A stretch of DNA of 64,000 nucleotides. Origin: an uncultured Parabacteroides sp. Lineage in GTDB: Bacteria; Bacteroidota; Bacteroidia; Bacteroidales; Tannerellaceae. The notes beneath the pieces were generated by a model. That model was given only the letters and a program-made list of their open reading frames with translations. It was not told the origin of the DNA and ran no database searches. The stretch is from assembly GCA_944325345.1 (NCBI GenBank), contig CALUZV010000005.1, forward strand, positions 92,106 to 156,105, written 5' to 3'. The position numbers and the translations under genes were made by a program. Shown piece by piece: positions 43,599 to 52,348 of this stretch. Position 1 is the stretch's first letter. Each line of letters begins with the position of its first letter.

Positions 43599-44610
43599 AT
43601 TGATATGGATTCAACTCCCAAATATCATCAAAGCGGGTTGTACCACTCTTTCCTGTCGCAACAAAGCCACGCTCTCCATTGGAAAAAGCTACAGCTTCCG
43701 TACGTGCAGATCCCTTAAACTCGTGAACTTCTTCCCACAAATCCGTCGCCGGATAGTATTTCCAAGTCGAACTAACTATACTTCCGCTCTCGCCACAAGT
43801 CAAGTATGCCGAGCCGTCTATTACAAATGTATTCGCATGAAGACGGGTTATCGTCGAATAATCATCATCGTATTCTTCATCCGAAGTATTAGATATGTCG
43901 CGCAATTGTGTCCAAGTACCCGACGCCGGATCATACTTCCAGAAGTCATAAACATACTCCCCATTGTTCTGTCCGCAGCAGATATAAGCGACATCATCGA
44001 TAACAAAGCTCGATGCCCCTTGCCTTTTTGTCCCGCCTATGCTGACGATTTGTTGCCACGAATTGCTACTTGGCTCGTATGCATAGAAATCTTTCAGGTA
44101 ATTCCCATCATACCCTGCACCAATGTAACCCTTCCCCAAAACGGAGAACGAAACCGCGTCATAGCGTGCTGAGCCAGGGAAGTCTGCTTTCTGTGTCCAC
44201 GTATTGCTTGCCGGGTCATATTCCCAGAAATCATTTAGATAAACTTCGCCCCCTCCGGTCGTGTAATTATAACCTGTGCCTAAATATCCCTTGTCTCCTA
44301 TGGAGAAGGCAGTCGCCTTGCTTCGCGCCGAACCCGGAAAGTCAGCCTTCTGCATCCAAGCATCCATCTCCATATCGTATTCCCACAAGTCGCTCATGCG
44401 CTCATTGTTCTTACTACCATCAAAACCACAGGCCAGATAACCCTTATTTCCTATGGTAAATCCCGAAGCCTCGCCACGTGCCAAACCGTCGAAATCGGAC
44501 ATGCGTACCCAATAACCAATCAAGTCATCATCGTCATCGTCGCTACATGAGCCGAAGACAAGCGGAGACAAAGCTAAGCATAGCCAAACCAACCTTTTCT
44601 GTCGTTTCAT
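43579..44610 (-). CDS. Kelch-repeat lipoprotein
   Basis: A 343-residue lipoprotein: MKRQKRLVWLCLALSPLVFG then SC, and a run of aspartates. Six Kelch units follow, each with GYLACGFDG or GYIGAGYDG-like glycine pairs and W-x-Y turns (LWEYDMEMDAWMQKADFPG, FWEYDPASNTWTQKADFPG). This forms a beta-propeller on the surface. It is the first of a two-gene unit with DUF4907. The ligand is unknown. Confidence 0.88.
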   Translation of the reverse strand: MKRQKRLVWLCLALSPLVFGSCSDDDDDDLIGYWVRMSDFDGLARGEASGFTIGNKGYLACGFDGSKNNERMSDLWEYDMEMDAWMQKADFPGSARSKATAFSIGDKGYLGTGYNYTTGGGEVYLNDFWEYDPASNTWTQKADFPGSARYDAVSFSVLGKGYIGAGYDGNYLKDFYAYEPSSNSWQQIVSIGGTKRQGASSFVIDDVAYICCGQNNGEYVYDFWKYDPASGTWTQLRDISNTSDEEYDDDYSTITRLHANTFVIDGSAYLTCGESGSIVSSTWKYYPATDLWEEVHEFKGSARTEAVAFSNGERGFVATGKSGTTRFDDIWELNPYQYDPDDD

Positions 44611-44649
44611 ACTCTTTTATATTATTCTAATATTATTCCAATATTCTAA

Positions 44650-45157
44650 CGTGAGTTCGATATAAGATTGAAATTATTCATGTTCGGTTCACCAAATTCA
44701 ACGCCAAACTGTTCAAACATCTTTTTCGGTACACCAATTTCTCACTTTTGACTCTAAAAAGAAGAATTTGGTAAACCAAATTACAACGTCAAACTATTCA
44801 AACATCTTCTTCGGTAAACTTATTTCTCACTTTTAATACCAAAAAGAAGAATTTGGTAAACCAAATTGCAACTTCAAACTGTTCAAACATCTTTTTCGGT
44901 AAACCTATTTCTCACTTTTGATTCTAAAAAGAAGAATTTTGTAAACCAAATTGCAACTTCAAACTGCTCAAACATCTTTTCGGTACACCAATTTCTCACT
45001 TTTGATTCTAAAAAGAAGAATTTGGTGAACCAAATTGCAACTTCAAACTGTTCAAACATCTTTTTCGGTACACCAATTTCTCATTTTTAATACTAAAAAG
45101 AAGAATTTGGTAAACCGAGAACAATTATTCTATGTTCAGAATTATATCGAACTCACG
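44650..45157. repeat. 84-bp tandem array (5 units) framed by 16-bp inverted repeats
   Basis: CGTGAGTTCGATATAA at the left and TTATATCGAACTCACG at the right match perfectly. Between them are five units of 84-85 bases (starts near 44691, 44775, 44860, 44945 and 45029), each with TTCAAACATCTTTTTCGGTA, CTCACTTTTGAT and AAAAAGAAGAATTTGGTAAA. A phrase ATTATTC-ATGTTC stands as a direct repeat just inside both ends. There is no transposase frame. Because the period is a multiple of three in most units, one frame stays open and would encode a 28-residue repeat, which I regard as a by-product. Confidence 0.85.
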
Positions 45158-45373
45158 CTATTTAAATTTGATGCAAAGAAACTTGTCCTAATCTGAGGAT
45201 ACAAATAAAATCGGTGAATGCTTCCTTTCCATCGGTCAATAGCTATAGAAAAGAGGTAGAACTGTTTCACCGACCGAAACACGTCATTGACGGATTATTT
45301 TTTCCTACCCCCAAAAGAATGCTGTCCTTTGCGATGACTTACAACATCAAATGGTGATTATAAATAAATAGCA

Positions 45374-46687
45374 ATGAAACGATATCCAATTTTCTTTGGA
45401 ATGCTCTTTCTGCTTATTTCCGTTTTTGCCTGTTATGATGAGAACAATAGCTTCGGTAAAAACTGGACAGATACGGCATTCCGCAACATCATGGTCGATA
45501 CTTGTACGATAAGTATAACCTCGACTACTATCGATTCTGTAGAAACGAACGGAAAAGGTATTTCCCTTGCCGGTTGCTATACCCATCCACTATGGGGAAC
45601 CTTCTCTGCAGCGACCTACCTTCCTTATACAACGCCAAACTATGCTACAGATGCGGATGAATCCGTCCGGCTCGATTCCGTAGTCCTGGCTATGGGTTAT
45701 AGTAGCTATTCCATAGGCGATACAACCCAGCCGTTGCGGTTTCATATCCACCGTCTGTTGGAGCGAGTCATAGCGAATGAGAATAACTACATTTATAATA
45801 ATGCCTCGTTCCGCTATGATCCTACTCCACTTGCTTCGTACACCTTCGTCCCTAATTCCCGAGAGGAAAGCCGGATAGAGATACGCCTACCAGACGAATT
45901 TGGCTTAGACATGCTTGAACGGTTGCATACCCGCGATGGCAGCGTAGAGGGTGATAACTTCCAGGACTACTTTAAAGGCTTGGTTATCGTACCTGACGAA
46001 TCGTGCCAAAGCGTACTTTCATTTGCCGTAAACGATACGTCATCGGTAATTGTCCTCCGTTATGGAATCGAGAATCAAGATGATTCACATATCGAATGTA
46101 CGATAACACCGGATACGGATACTCAGTTCTATCACATCGAACAAGACCGTAGTGGGACACTCCTGGCCGACTTTCCAAGCAAGAACATTGAAGTTGGTTC
46201 TTCTGAATTAGATAATCGGGGCTTGCTCTTCGGTGGTATCGGCTGGTATAGTACGCTCTCGTTTCCACATTTGAATAATATCTTACAGTTAGGTAAACAA
46301 GTTTCTATCGAATCGGCCTATCTTAAAATCTATCCTGAACCGGGAACTTGGACGGAGTACAACCCGCTTCCTGACAGCTTGTACCTCTATATCGTAGATG
46401 AAAACAACGTCGTAACCGATGCCGTTACAGACTATCTGGGAGAAGAAGTCCAACATGCTACCCTAATGAAAGATCCAAGCATCGTCGGTAATAACTATTA
46501 TTATTTTGACATTACGACATTTATGCAAGAAGAACTGGGTGCCTTCGGGATGTATAAGCATAGCCTTAGACTTGTCTTCAATGACGAATCTTATACACAA
46601 TCTCTCCAGAATCTGACCTTCAAAGACCAGACTGAAGAAAAGTCAGTTAATCTGCAACTTACCTTCAAAGTTTATGAAAGCTATTAA
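45374..46687 (+). CDS. DUF4270 lipoprotein
   Basis: The 437-residue lipoprotein starts MKRYPIFFGMLFLLISVFAC with Cys-20. The mature part is beta-rich with long strands and Asp/Ser/Thr turns (SVVLAMGYSSYSIGDTTQPL, TPDTDTQFYHIEQDRSG, LKIYPEPGTWTEYNPLPDS), the known layout of DUF4270. It is probably surface exposed. Its last 14 bases overlap the following barrel gene, so the two are co-translated, and a Kelch-DUF4907 unit lies on the other strand across the 84-bp array. The family's function is unknown. Confidence 0.85.
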   Translation: MKRYPIFFGMLFLLISVFACYDENNSFGKNWTDTAFRNIMVDTCTISITSTTIDSVETNGKGISLAGCYTHPLWGTFSAATYLPYTTPNYATDADESVRLDSVVLAMGYSSYSIGDTTQPLRFHIHRLLERVIANENNYIYNNASFRYDPTPLASYTFVPNSREESRIEIRLPDEFGLDMLERLHTRDGSVEGDNFQDYFKGLVIVPDESCQSVLSFAVNDTSSVIVLRYGIENQDDSHIECTITPDTDTQFYHIEQDRSGTLLADFPSKNIEVGSSELDNRGLLFGGIGWYSTLSFPHLNNILQLGKQVSIESAYLKIYPEPGTWTEYNPLPDSLYLYIVDENNVVTDAVTDYLGEEVQHATLMKDPSIVGNNYYYFDITTFMQEELGAFGMYKHSLRLVFNDESYTQSLQNLTFKDQTEEKSVNLQLTFKVYESY

Positions 46688-47864
46688 ATATATCTTACTT
46701 TTATCTCTAAGCCTTTGTAAGGCTATCGGACAAAACGTTATGACCTCATCGCCCTATTCCATGTTCGGTATAGGGGAAATCTCTTATGGACTAAATGGAG
46801 GTAATGCCGGTATGGGCGGCGTCTCCCTCGGTTTTCGTGAAAAGAATTGGTTAAACATGAGCAATCCCGCCGGACTTTCGGCTATTGACTCGTGTCGGAT
46901 GTACGCCGAAGTATCCGCCTTTGCCAAGTTGGAGAACTATCGCTCTGGCGGTAGCTTCAACCAGACGTTCACAGGAAACTTCTCAGGTTTTGCCCTTGCC
47001 GGGCGTATGGTGCCACATTGGTACGCCGGTATAGAGCTGAAACCTTATAGCTCTGTTGGCTATTACTTTCAGACTGAACAAGAAGTAGAAGGTGCACCAG
47101 GCTCTTACTATACCAGCTTATTTACTGGCAATGGTGGATGGTCCAAGTTCCAACTTACCAACTCCATCTTACTCCACAACCTTTCCTTAGGCGTAAACAT
47201 AGGTTTTCTCTTCGGGAAAAGTGAGAATAACGAGACACAAAGTGAGATTTCCGTAAGTGAAGAACTATCAGGACAAGCCTGGTCTTTCGACTTCGGCTTG
47301 CAATATACGCTCCAGTTGCAAAAAGAACTATGGCTGACCTTCGGCGCCCTCTATTCGCTTACGACTGATATGGAAATGGATCGGACGCAATCGCTCTCTG
47401 ATTCGGAACTCAAGTCGAACGACTTCACCCAATCTATGCCCCGGAGCTTCGGTGGTGGTGTCTCAGTCCGTTATAAGAAATTGACTTACGCTTTCGATTA
47501 TCTCCATACACAATACAGGAGACTAAAACCGACTGACAGCCGGATTACCTACGCCGACACACACGAATGGCGTGCCGGTATGAACTTCTCCCCGAAAGGT
47601 TTCAGTTCATCAAGCATCTGGAAAAGGATGGATTACAAACTGGGGGTCTCTTATACTTCACCTTACAACCTGAAGATACAAGGGCACACCGGTTCTTCTT
47701 GGCGCGTAACTGCCGGCTTCGGTTTCCCACTCCTGAATGGGAGGTTGCACACAGCAATATTTTACGACCGTGCTTCGTTCGGAATCAAAGTCTTAGAACA
47801 AAGCACGGCCGGTCTCGTCGTCAGCTATTCGATAAATGAACTGTTCCACCATACTAAACTCTGA
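46674..47864 (+). CDS. outer-membrane barrel protein paired with DUF4270
   Basis: The 396-residue protein has a signal peptide (MKAIKYILLLSLSLCKAIGQ) and MFGIGEISYGLNGGNAGMGG, followed by NMSNPAGLSAIDS, wording shared with PorV/FadL-like barrels. Alternating strands fill the rest (FDFGLQYTLQ, LWLTFGALYSL, GGGVSVRYKKLTYAFDYL). It begins inside the DUF4270 gene (14-base overlap) and is likely its partner in the outer membrane. The LytTR gene is convergent, one base beyond its stop. Confidence 0.78.
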   Translation: MKAIKYILLLSLSLCKAIGQNVMTSSPYSMFGIGEISYGLNGGNAGMGGVSLGFREKNWLNMSNPAGLSAIDSCRMYAEVSAFAKLENYRSGGSFNQTFTGNFSGFALAGRMVPHWYAGIELKPYSSVGYYFQTEQEVEGAPGSYYTSLFTGNGGWSKFQLTNSILLHNLSLGVNIGFLFGKSENNETQSEISVSEELSGQAWSFDFGLQYTLQLQKELWLTFGALYSLTTDMEMDRTQSLSDSELKSNDFTQSMPRSFGGGVSVRYKKLTYAFDYLHTQYRRLKPTDSRITYADTHEWRAGMNFSPKGFSSSSIWKRMDYKLGVSYTSPYNLKIQGHTGSSWRVTAGFGFPLLNGRLHTAIFYDRASFGIKVLEQSTAGLVVSYSINELFHHTKL

Positions 47865-47865
47865 A

Positions 47866-48297
47866 CTATTCTTGTACAGAAAGAACGTTCATCAAAATAG
47901 GCAAATAAGAATTGCTGATAGGTATCAAGGATTGACCTATCTGAATACGCCGATGCTCAATGCTGTTGATATGTGGAATCGAAACAATATAAGAACGATG
48001 GACGCGGCAAAAGCTCCGGTTGTCCAAAATCTCCTCGAAACGTTTCAAGGGGATTTGAGACAACAAGGGCTTACCGCTCGAACGATAGACTTTGGCATAA
48101 TCGCCAAAACCTTCGATGAAAAGAATCTCGTCTTCTTTTAAGCGGATAATCTTGTTTCCCTCCCGCACAAAGATTGGAGTTTCTTTTCTTTTCACCAACT
48201 GGCGGACATCAGCCAAGGCTGCATTCATCTGCTCGAGATATTCCACGAACGCATTAAGAGCCGGGATATCTCTGTCTAAAATCATACATTTCAACAT
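47866..48297 (-). CDS. LytTR regulator with shortened receiver
   Basis: The 143-residue product starts like a LytTR response regulator (MLKCMILDRDIPALNAFVEY), but after about 25 residues goes directly to a linker helix (MNAALADVRQLVKRKETP) and the LytTR domain (IFVREGNKIIRLKEDEILFI, then RVHRSYIVSIPHINSI). The phosphate-accepting Asp and central sheet of a receiver (about 90 residues) are missing. The start is the ATG one codon after a GTG. It probably regulates the neighbouring DUF4270 and Kelch genes; that is inference. It has no sensor kinase next to it. Confidence 0.8.
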   Translation of the reverse strand: MLKCMILDRDIPALNAFVEYLEQMNAALADVRQLVKRKETPIFVREGNKIIRLKEDEILFIEGFGDYAKVYRSSGKPLLSQIPLKRFEEILDNRSFCRVHRSYIVSIPHINSIEHRRIQIGQSLIPISNSYLPILMNVLSVQE

Positions 48298-48452
48298 CAC
48301 TATTCAATCTTTATCAGATGATTTACCAATCCGGCGACAAAGGAATAGTTCCCGGCCGATATTTGCAAGACTACTCGACAAACTCGGCTTTTTTATCGAC
48401 TAAAGCTTTCTTGCCCGCAAAAGAAATTTCATTTTCTGCCGAGGAATACTTA

Positions 48453-48536
48453 AAACTAAGACTTAGTTTATAAAAACTAAAGTTCAGTTTATAAAAACCA
48501 AGTCTTAGTTTTTAAGAACTAAAGCTTAGTTTTAAG
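48453..48536. repeat. 21-bp palindromic tandem array (4 units)
   Basis: Units of exactly 21 bases read AAAACTAAGACTTAGTTTATA and close variants, each a palindrome around CTAAGNCTTAG. The array is AT-rich and fills much of the gap between the LytTR gene and uvrA. Confidence 0.88.
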
Positions 48537-48586
48537 AATTTATCCGGTGGGAAACAGGTTTCCTTCCCTTCTTCCTACATTATTTG

Positions 48587-48594
48587 TATCTTTG
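48587..48594 (+). promoter_or_regulatory. Bacteroidales -7 box of uvrA
   Basis: TATCTTTG, 26 bases before the uvrA ATG. Confidence 0.65.
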
Positions 48595-48619
48595 AGCCGT
48601 TTTTTAAAACAGCTCTCAG

Positions 48620-51460
48620 ATGAAAAAGGACAAAGAAGAGGTAGAAGAAGGAACGATTGCTATATTAGGAGCGCGCGTACATAATTTAAAGAATATAGAC
48701 GTGGATATACCACGTAACAAGCTGGTGGTTATAACGGGCATGAGTGGTAGCGGGAAGTCTTCGCTGGCCTTTGACACGATTTTTGCCGAGGGACAACGCA
48801 GATACATCGAGACGTTCTCGGCCTATGCCCGTAACTTCCTGGGGAATATGGAACGCCCGGATGTGGATAAGATTACGGGGCTTAGCCCGGTGATTTCCAT
48901 CGAACAGAAAACTACGAACAAGAATCCTCGCTCTACGGTCGGGACTATCACGGAGATATACGACTTCTTTCGTCTGCTCTATGCCCGGGCAGGTGAAGCA
49001 TACTCCTATCTTAGCGGCGAGAAGATGGTGAAATATACCGAAGAACAGGTGCTCCAATTGATATTGGAGAATTACCGTAGGAAGAAAACTTACCTGCTGG
49101 CTCCGGTTGTCAGGAACCGCAAGGGGCATTACAAGGAGCTGTTTGAGCAGTTGAGAAAGAAGGGGTATCTCAATGTCAGGGTCGATGGACAGATGAGGGA
49201 GATTCTGCATGGGATGAAGTTGGACCGCTACAAGATGCACAGTGTGGAGGTGGTAATCGACAAACTGGTCGTGTCTTTGGATGACGAACGCCGGTTGAAG
49301 GAGAGTCTCCGAGTCGCCATGAAGCAGGGAAATGGTCTTATCCTTCTGTTGGATATGGAGAGCGGAGAGGTAAGACACTATAGCCGGCAGTTGATGGATC
49401 CGGCGACCGGATTGTCATATAGCGAGCCGGCTCCTCACAATTTCTCCTTTAATTCTCCGCATGGAGCTTGCCCCAAATGTAAAGGATTGGGCGTGGTGAA
49501 CATATTGGATATGGAAAAAATCGTGCCGAATCCTGCGCTGAGTATCCACGAAGGAGGTATCGTAGCCTTGGGGAAATATAAGAACTCGCTTATATTCTGG
49601 CAGATTGAGGCTATATGCACGAAGCATGGTGTCTCGCTGAAAACGCCTATCAAAGATATACCCGAGGAATGTCTGGATGAGATAATGAACGGGACAAACG
49701 AGCAGTTACAGATCAAGAATGATTCGATTGGGACGTCCAATTATTTCCTTTCCTACGAAGGCGTCGCGAAATATATCCTGATGCAACAAGAAACAGAGGC
49801 TTCTGCTTCTGCACAAAAGTGGGCGGGACAGTTCATCAAGATGGCGACTTGTCCCGAATGTGGTGGGCAACGATTGAACAAGGAGGCGCTACATTATTAT
49901 ATAGGGGGCAAGAATATTGCTGAACTGGCGTCGATGGATTTGTCGGAACTGGCGGCATGGGTGGATAACTTGGAGGAGAAGTTGGACGCGAAACAGCAGC
50001 AGATAGCCGGCGAAATCCTGAAGGAAATCCGGTCGCGCCTCCGCTTCCTGCTCGAGGTCGGACTGGACTATTTGTCGATGAACCGTGCATCAGCCTCGCT
50101 GTCAGGTGGCGAGAGCCAGCGAATCAGGTTGGCGACACAGATAGGAAGTCAGTTGGTCAATGTCTTATATATATTGGACGAGCCCAGCATCGGGTTGCAT
50201 CAAAGGGATAACATACGCCTCATCAAATCCTTAAAAGAACTGCGGGATTCCGGCAATTCGGTGATAGTTGTCGAGCACGATAAAGACATGATGCTTGAAG
50301 CTGACTACGTTGTAGATTTAGGTCCGAGAGCAGGTCGCTTAGGGGGAGAGGTTGTCTTTGCGGGAACTCCGTCGGACATGCTCAAGGCTAACACGATGAC
50401 ATCCTCCTACTTAAACGGGAAGCTGGCGATAGAAGTGCCGAAGGAAAGACGCAAAGGGAATGGGAAATACATCGTCCTGCACGGTGCCTCGGGAAACAAT
50501 CTGAAGCACGTAGATGCGACATTCCCGCTTGGGACTTTAACTTGCATCACGGGTGTCTCGGGAAGTGGAAAGTCCTCGCTGGTAAACAGGACACTCCAAC
50601 CTATATTAAGCCAGCACTTTTACCGTTCGTTGGAAGACCCTCTACCCTATGAATCCATCGAAGGGATTGACAATATAGACAAAATAGTCAATGTAGATCA
50701 ATCGCCCATAGGCAGAACACCGCGCAGCAATCCTGCGACATACATGGGAGTTTTCGCGGACATACGCAACCTCTTTGTCTCGCTCCCGGAGGCGAAGATT
50801 CGCGGATACAAAGCGGGAAGGTTCTCATTCAACGTCTCCGGAGGCAGATGTGAAACGTGTAAAGGCAACGGATATAAGACGATTGAGATGAACTTCTTGC
50901 CCGACGTTCTCGTCCCTTGCGAGGACTGCCATGGCAAAAGGTACAACCGGGAGACGCTGGAAGTCCGCTACAAAGGCAAATCCATCGCCGATGTATTGGA
51001 TATGACCATCAATATGGCGGTGGAGTTCTTCGAGAACATTCCTACAATCTTGTCGAAGATAAAGGTATTGCAGGACGTGGGATTGGGCTACATTAAGCTG
51101 GGACAACCGTCGAGCACGTTGTCTGGAGGTGAAAGCCAGCGGGTAAAATTAGCGACTGAACTTGCGAAGAAAGATACGGGGAAGACGCTTTATATCCTCG
51201 ACGAGCCGACGACTGGGCTGCACTTTGAAGACATCCGGGTCTTGCTCGGCGTGCTCAACAAGTTAGTAGAGAAGGGAAATACCGTAATCGTTATTGAGCA
51301 CAATCTCGATGTCATCAAGTGTGCGGATTATATTATCGACATGGGTCCCGAGGGTGGACGTCGCGGGGGAGAGATTCTTTTCTGCGGCACACCTGAGGAA
51401 TTGGCGGCAAGCAACATCGGCTACACCGCGCCCTTCCTCAAAAAAGAATTGAACCTATAA
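48620..51460 (+). CDS. uvrA: excinuclease ABC subunit A (UvrA)
   Basis: The 946-residue ATPase recognises bulky DNA damage with UvrB. Both ABC halves are intact: Walker A GMSGSGKSSLA near residue 40 and GVSGSGKSSLV near 645, with signatures LSGGESQRIRL and LSGGESQRVKL and Walker B YILDEPSIGL and YILDEPTTGL. Zinc modules are present in the middle (CPKCKGLG, CPECGGQR) and in the second half (CETCKGNG, CEDCHGKR). The segment AYSYLSGEKMVKYTEEQ lacks the extra cysteines found near this place in Proteobacteria, as in many Bacteroidetes. It starts a run of plus-strand genes. Confidence 0.97.
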   Translation: MKKDKEEVEEGTIAILGARVHNLKNIDVDIPRNKLVVITGMSGSGKSSLAFDTIFAEGQRRYIETFSAYARNFLGNMERPDVDKITGLSPVISIEQKTTNKNPRSTVGTITEIYDFFRLLYARAGEAYSYLSGEKMVKYTEEQVLQLILENYRRKKTYLLAPVVRNRKGHYKELFEQLRKKGYLNVRVDGQMREILHGMKLDRYKMHSVEVVIDKLVVSLDDERRLKESLRVAMKQGNGLILLLDMESGEVRHYSRQLMDPATGLSYSEPAPHNFSFNSPHGACPKCKGLGVVNILDMEKIVPNPALSIHEGGIVALGKYKNSLIFWQIEAICTKHGVSLKTPIKDIPEECLDEIMNGTNEQLQIKNDSIGTSNYFLSYEGVAKYILMQQETEASASAQKWAGQFIKMATCPECGGQRLNKEALHYYIGGKNIAELASMDLSELAAWVDNLEEKLDAKQQQIAGEILKEIRSRLRFLLEVGLDYLSMNRASASLSGGESQRIRLATQIGSQLVNVLYILDEPSIGLHQRDNIRLIKSLKELRDSGNSVIVVEHDKDMMLEADYVVDLGPRAGRLGGEVVFAGTPSDMLKANTMTSSYLNGKLAIEVPKERRKGNGKYIVLHGASGNNLKHVDATFPLGTLTCITGVSGSGKSSLVNRTLQPILSQHFYRSLEDPLPYESIEGIDNIDKIVNVDQSPIGRTPRSNPATYMGVFADIRNLFVSLPEAKIRGYKAGRFSFNVSGGRCETCKGNGYKTIEMNFLPDVLVPCEDCHGKRYNRETLEVRYKGKSIADVLDMTINMAVEFFENIPTILSKIKVLQDVGLGYIKLGQPSSTLSGGESQRVKLATELAKKDTGKTLYILDEPTTGLHFEDIRVLLGVLNKLVEKGNTVIVIEHNLDVIKCADYIIDMGPEGGRRGGEILFCGTPEELAASNIGYTAPFLKKELNL

Positions 51461-51490
51461 GGAAAGCATTTGACATAAATAGATAAACGT

Positions 51491-51712
51491 ATGAAGAATC
51501 CTATACAAATGATAAAACAATGCGTGGAGAAAGAAGAGCCCTATTTCGTGCTCCGTGGCCAGGATATCTGTGCCTTGGCCGCCATTGAAGCGTATTATGA
51601 AGAGGTGAAAAAGCATGTCAAGAACCCCTATTTTATCGAAGAGATTGAGGAAATCATGAAGGATTTCCATGCCTATCGCAAAGAAATAGGGCAAACAAAA
51701 ATACCAGACTAA
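51491..51712 (+). CDS. short conserved protein between uvrA and yigZ
   Basis: A 73-residue acidic-basic helical protein (MKNPIQMIKQCVEKEEPYFV, then ICALAAIEAYYEEVKKHVKN) without signal peptide or zinc motif. Its stop touches the next gene's ATG (TAAATG), so it is translationally coupled to YigZ. Family unknown to me. Confidence 0.65.
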   Translation: MKNPIQMIKQCVEKEEPYFVLRGQDICALAAIEAYYEEVKKHVKNPYFIEEIEEIMKDFHAYRKEIGQTKIPD

Positions 51713-52321
51713 ATGACAAAGACGATGGATGATACTTACAAAACAATAACAGGTCCGGCTGAAGGATACTATACGGAGAAACGAAGCCGGTTCCTCTCCT
51801 TTGCCTTGCCCGTTCACTCTGTCGAAGAAGTGAAGGAGGCTATCGCTCGTTTCCGCAAAGAATATTATGATGCGCGCCATGTCTGCTGGGCATATATGCT
51901 CGGTGCCGACCGGAAAACCTTCCGCGCCAATGATGACGGCGAACCGTCCTCTACGGCGGGAAAGCCTATCTTGGGACAGATAAACTCGAACGAACTGACG
52001 GACATTCTCATAGTCGTCATCCGCTATTTTGGCGGAATCGAGCTGGGCACAAGCGGGCTGATTGTCGCCTATCGGACAGCGGCTGCGGATGCCATTGCCA
52101 ACGCGACGGTGGAAGAGCGTACGGTGGACGAAGATATTACCGTCCTCTTTGAATACCCAAGCATGAATGGAGTCATGAAGATAGTCAAAGACCTTGCTCC
52201 TACGGTGTTGAGCCAGAAGTTCGATATGGACTGCGAGATGACACTCCGCATCCGCAAGAGCGAGGCCGAGCAGTTGAAAGCTCGCCTGCTAAAGGTCGAG
52301 ACAGCCTACCTAAAAGAATAA
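51713..52321 (+). CDS. YigZ/IMPACT-family protein
   Basis: The 202-residue protein matches YigZ: AEGYYTEKRSRFLSFALPVH at the start, ARHVCWAYMLG, NDDGEPSSTAGKPILGQI, VVIRYFGGIELGTSGLIVAY and a C-terminal ferredoxin-like domain. IMPACT-like proteins affect translation control in eukaryotes; bacterial members are poorly defined. An internal methionine at codon 5 could be the start instead. Confidence 0.9.
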   Translation: MTKTMDDTYKTITGPAEGYYTEKRSRFLSFALPVHSVEEVKEAIARFRKEYYDARHVCWAYMLGADRKTFRANDDGEPSSTAGKPILGQINSNELTDILIVVIRYFGGIELGTSGLIVAYRTAAADAIANATVEERTVDEDITVLFEYPSMNGVMKIVKDLAPTVLSQKFDMDCEMTLRIRKSEAEQLKARLLKVETAYLKE

Positions 52322-52348
52322 TAACCTCTTTAATATCAATCAATAAAA

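Noticed and set aside
44866..45090. A 74-codon plus-strand frame inside the 84-bp array
   Set aside because: It only mirrors the tandem unit (28 residues), has no signal or domain, and differences between units look random.
44650..45157. Insertion sequence
   Set aside because: Terminal inverted repeats exist but no transposase frame does, and I could not identify a target-site duplication.
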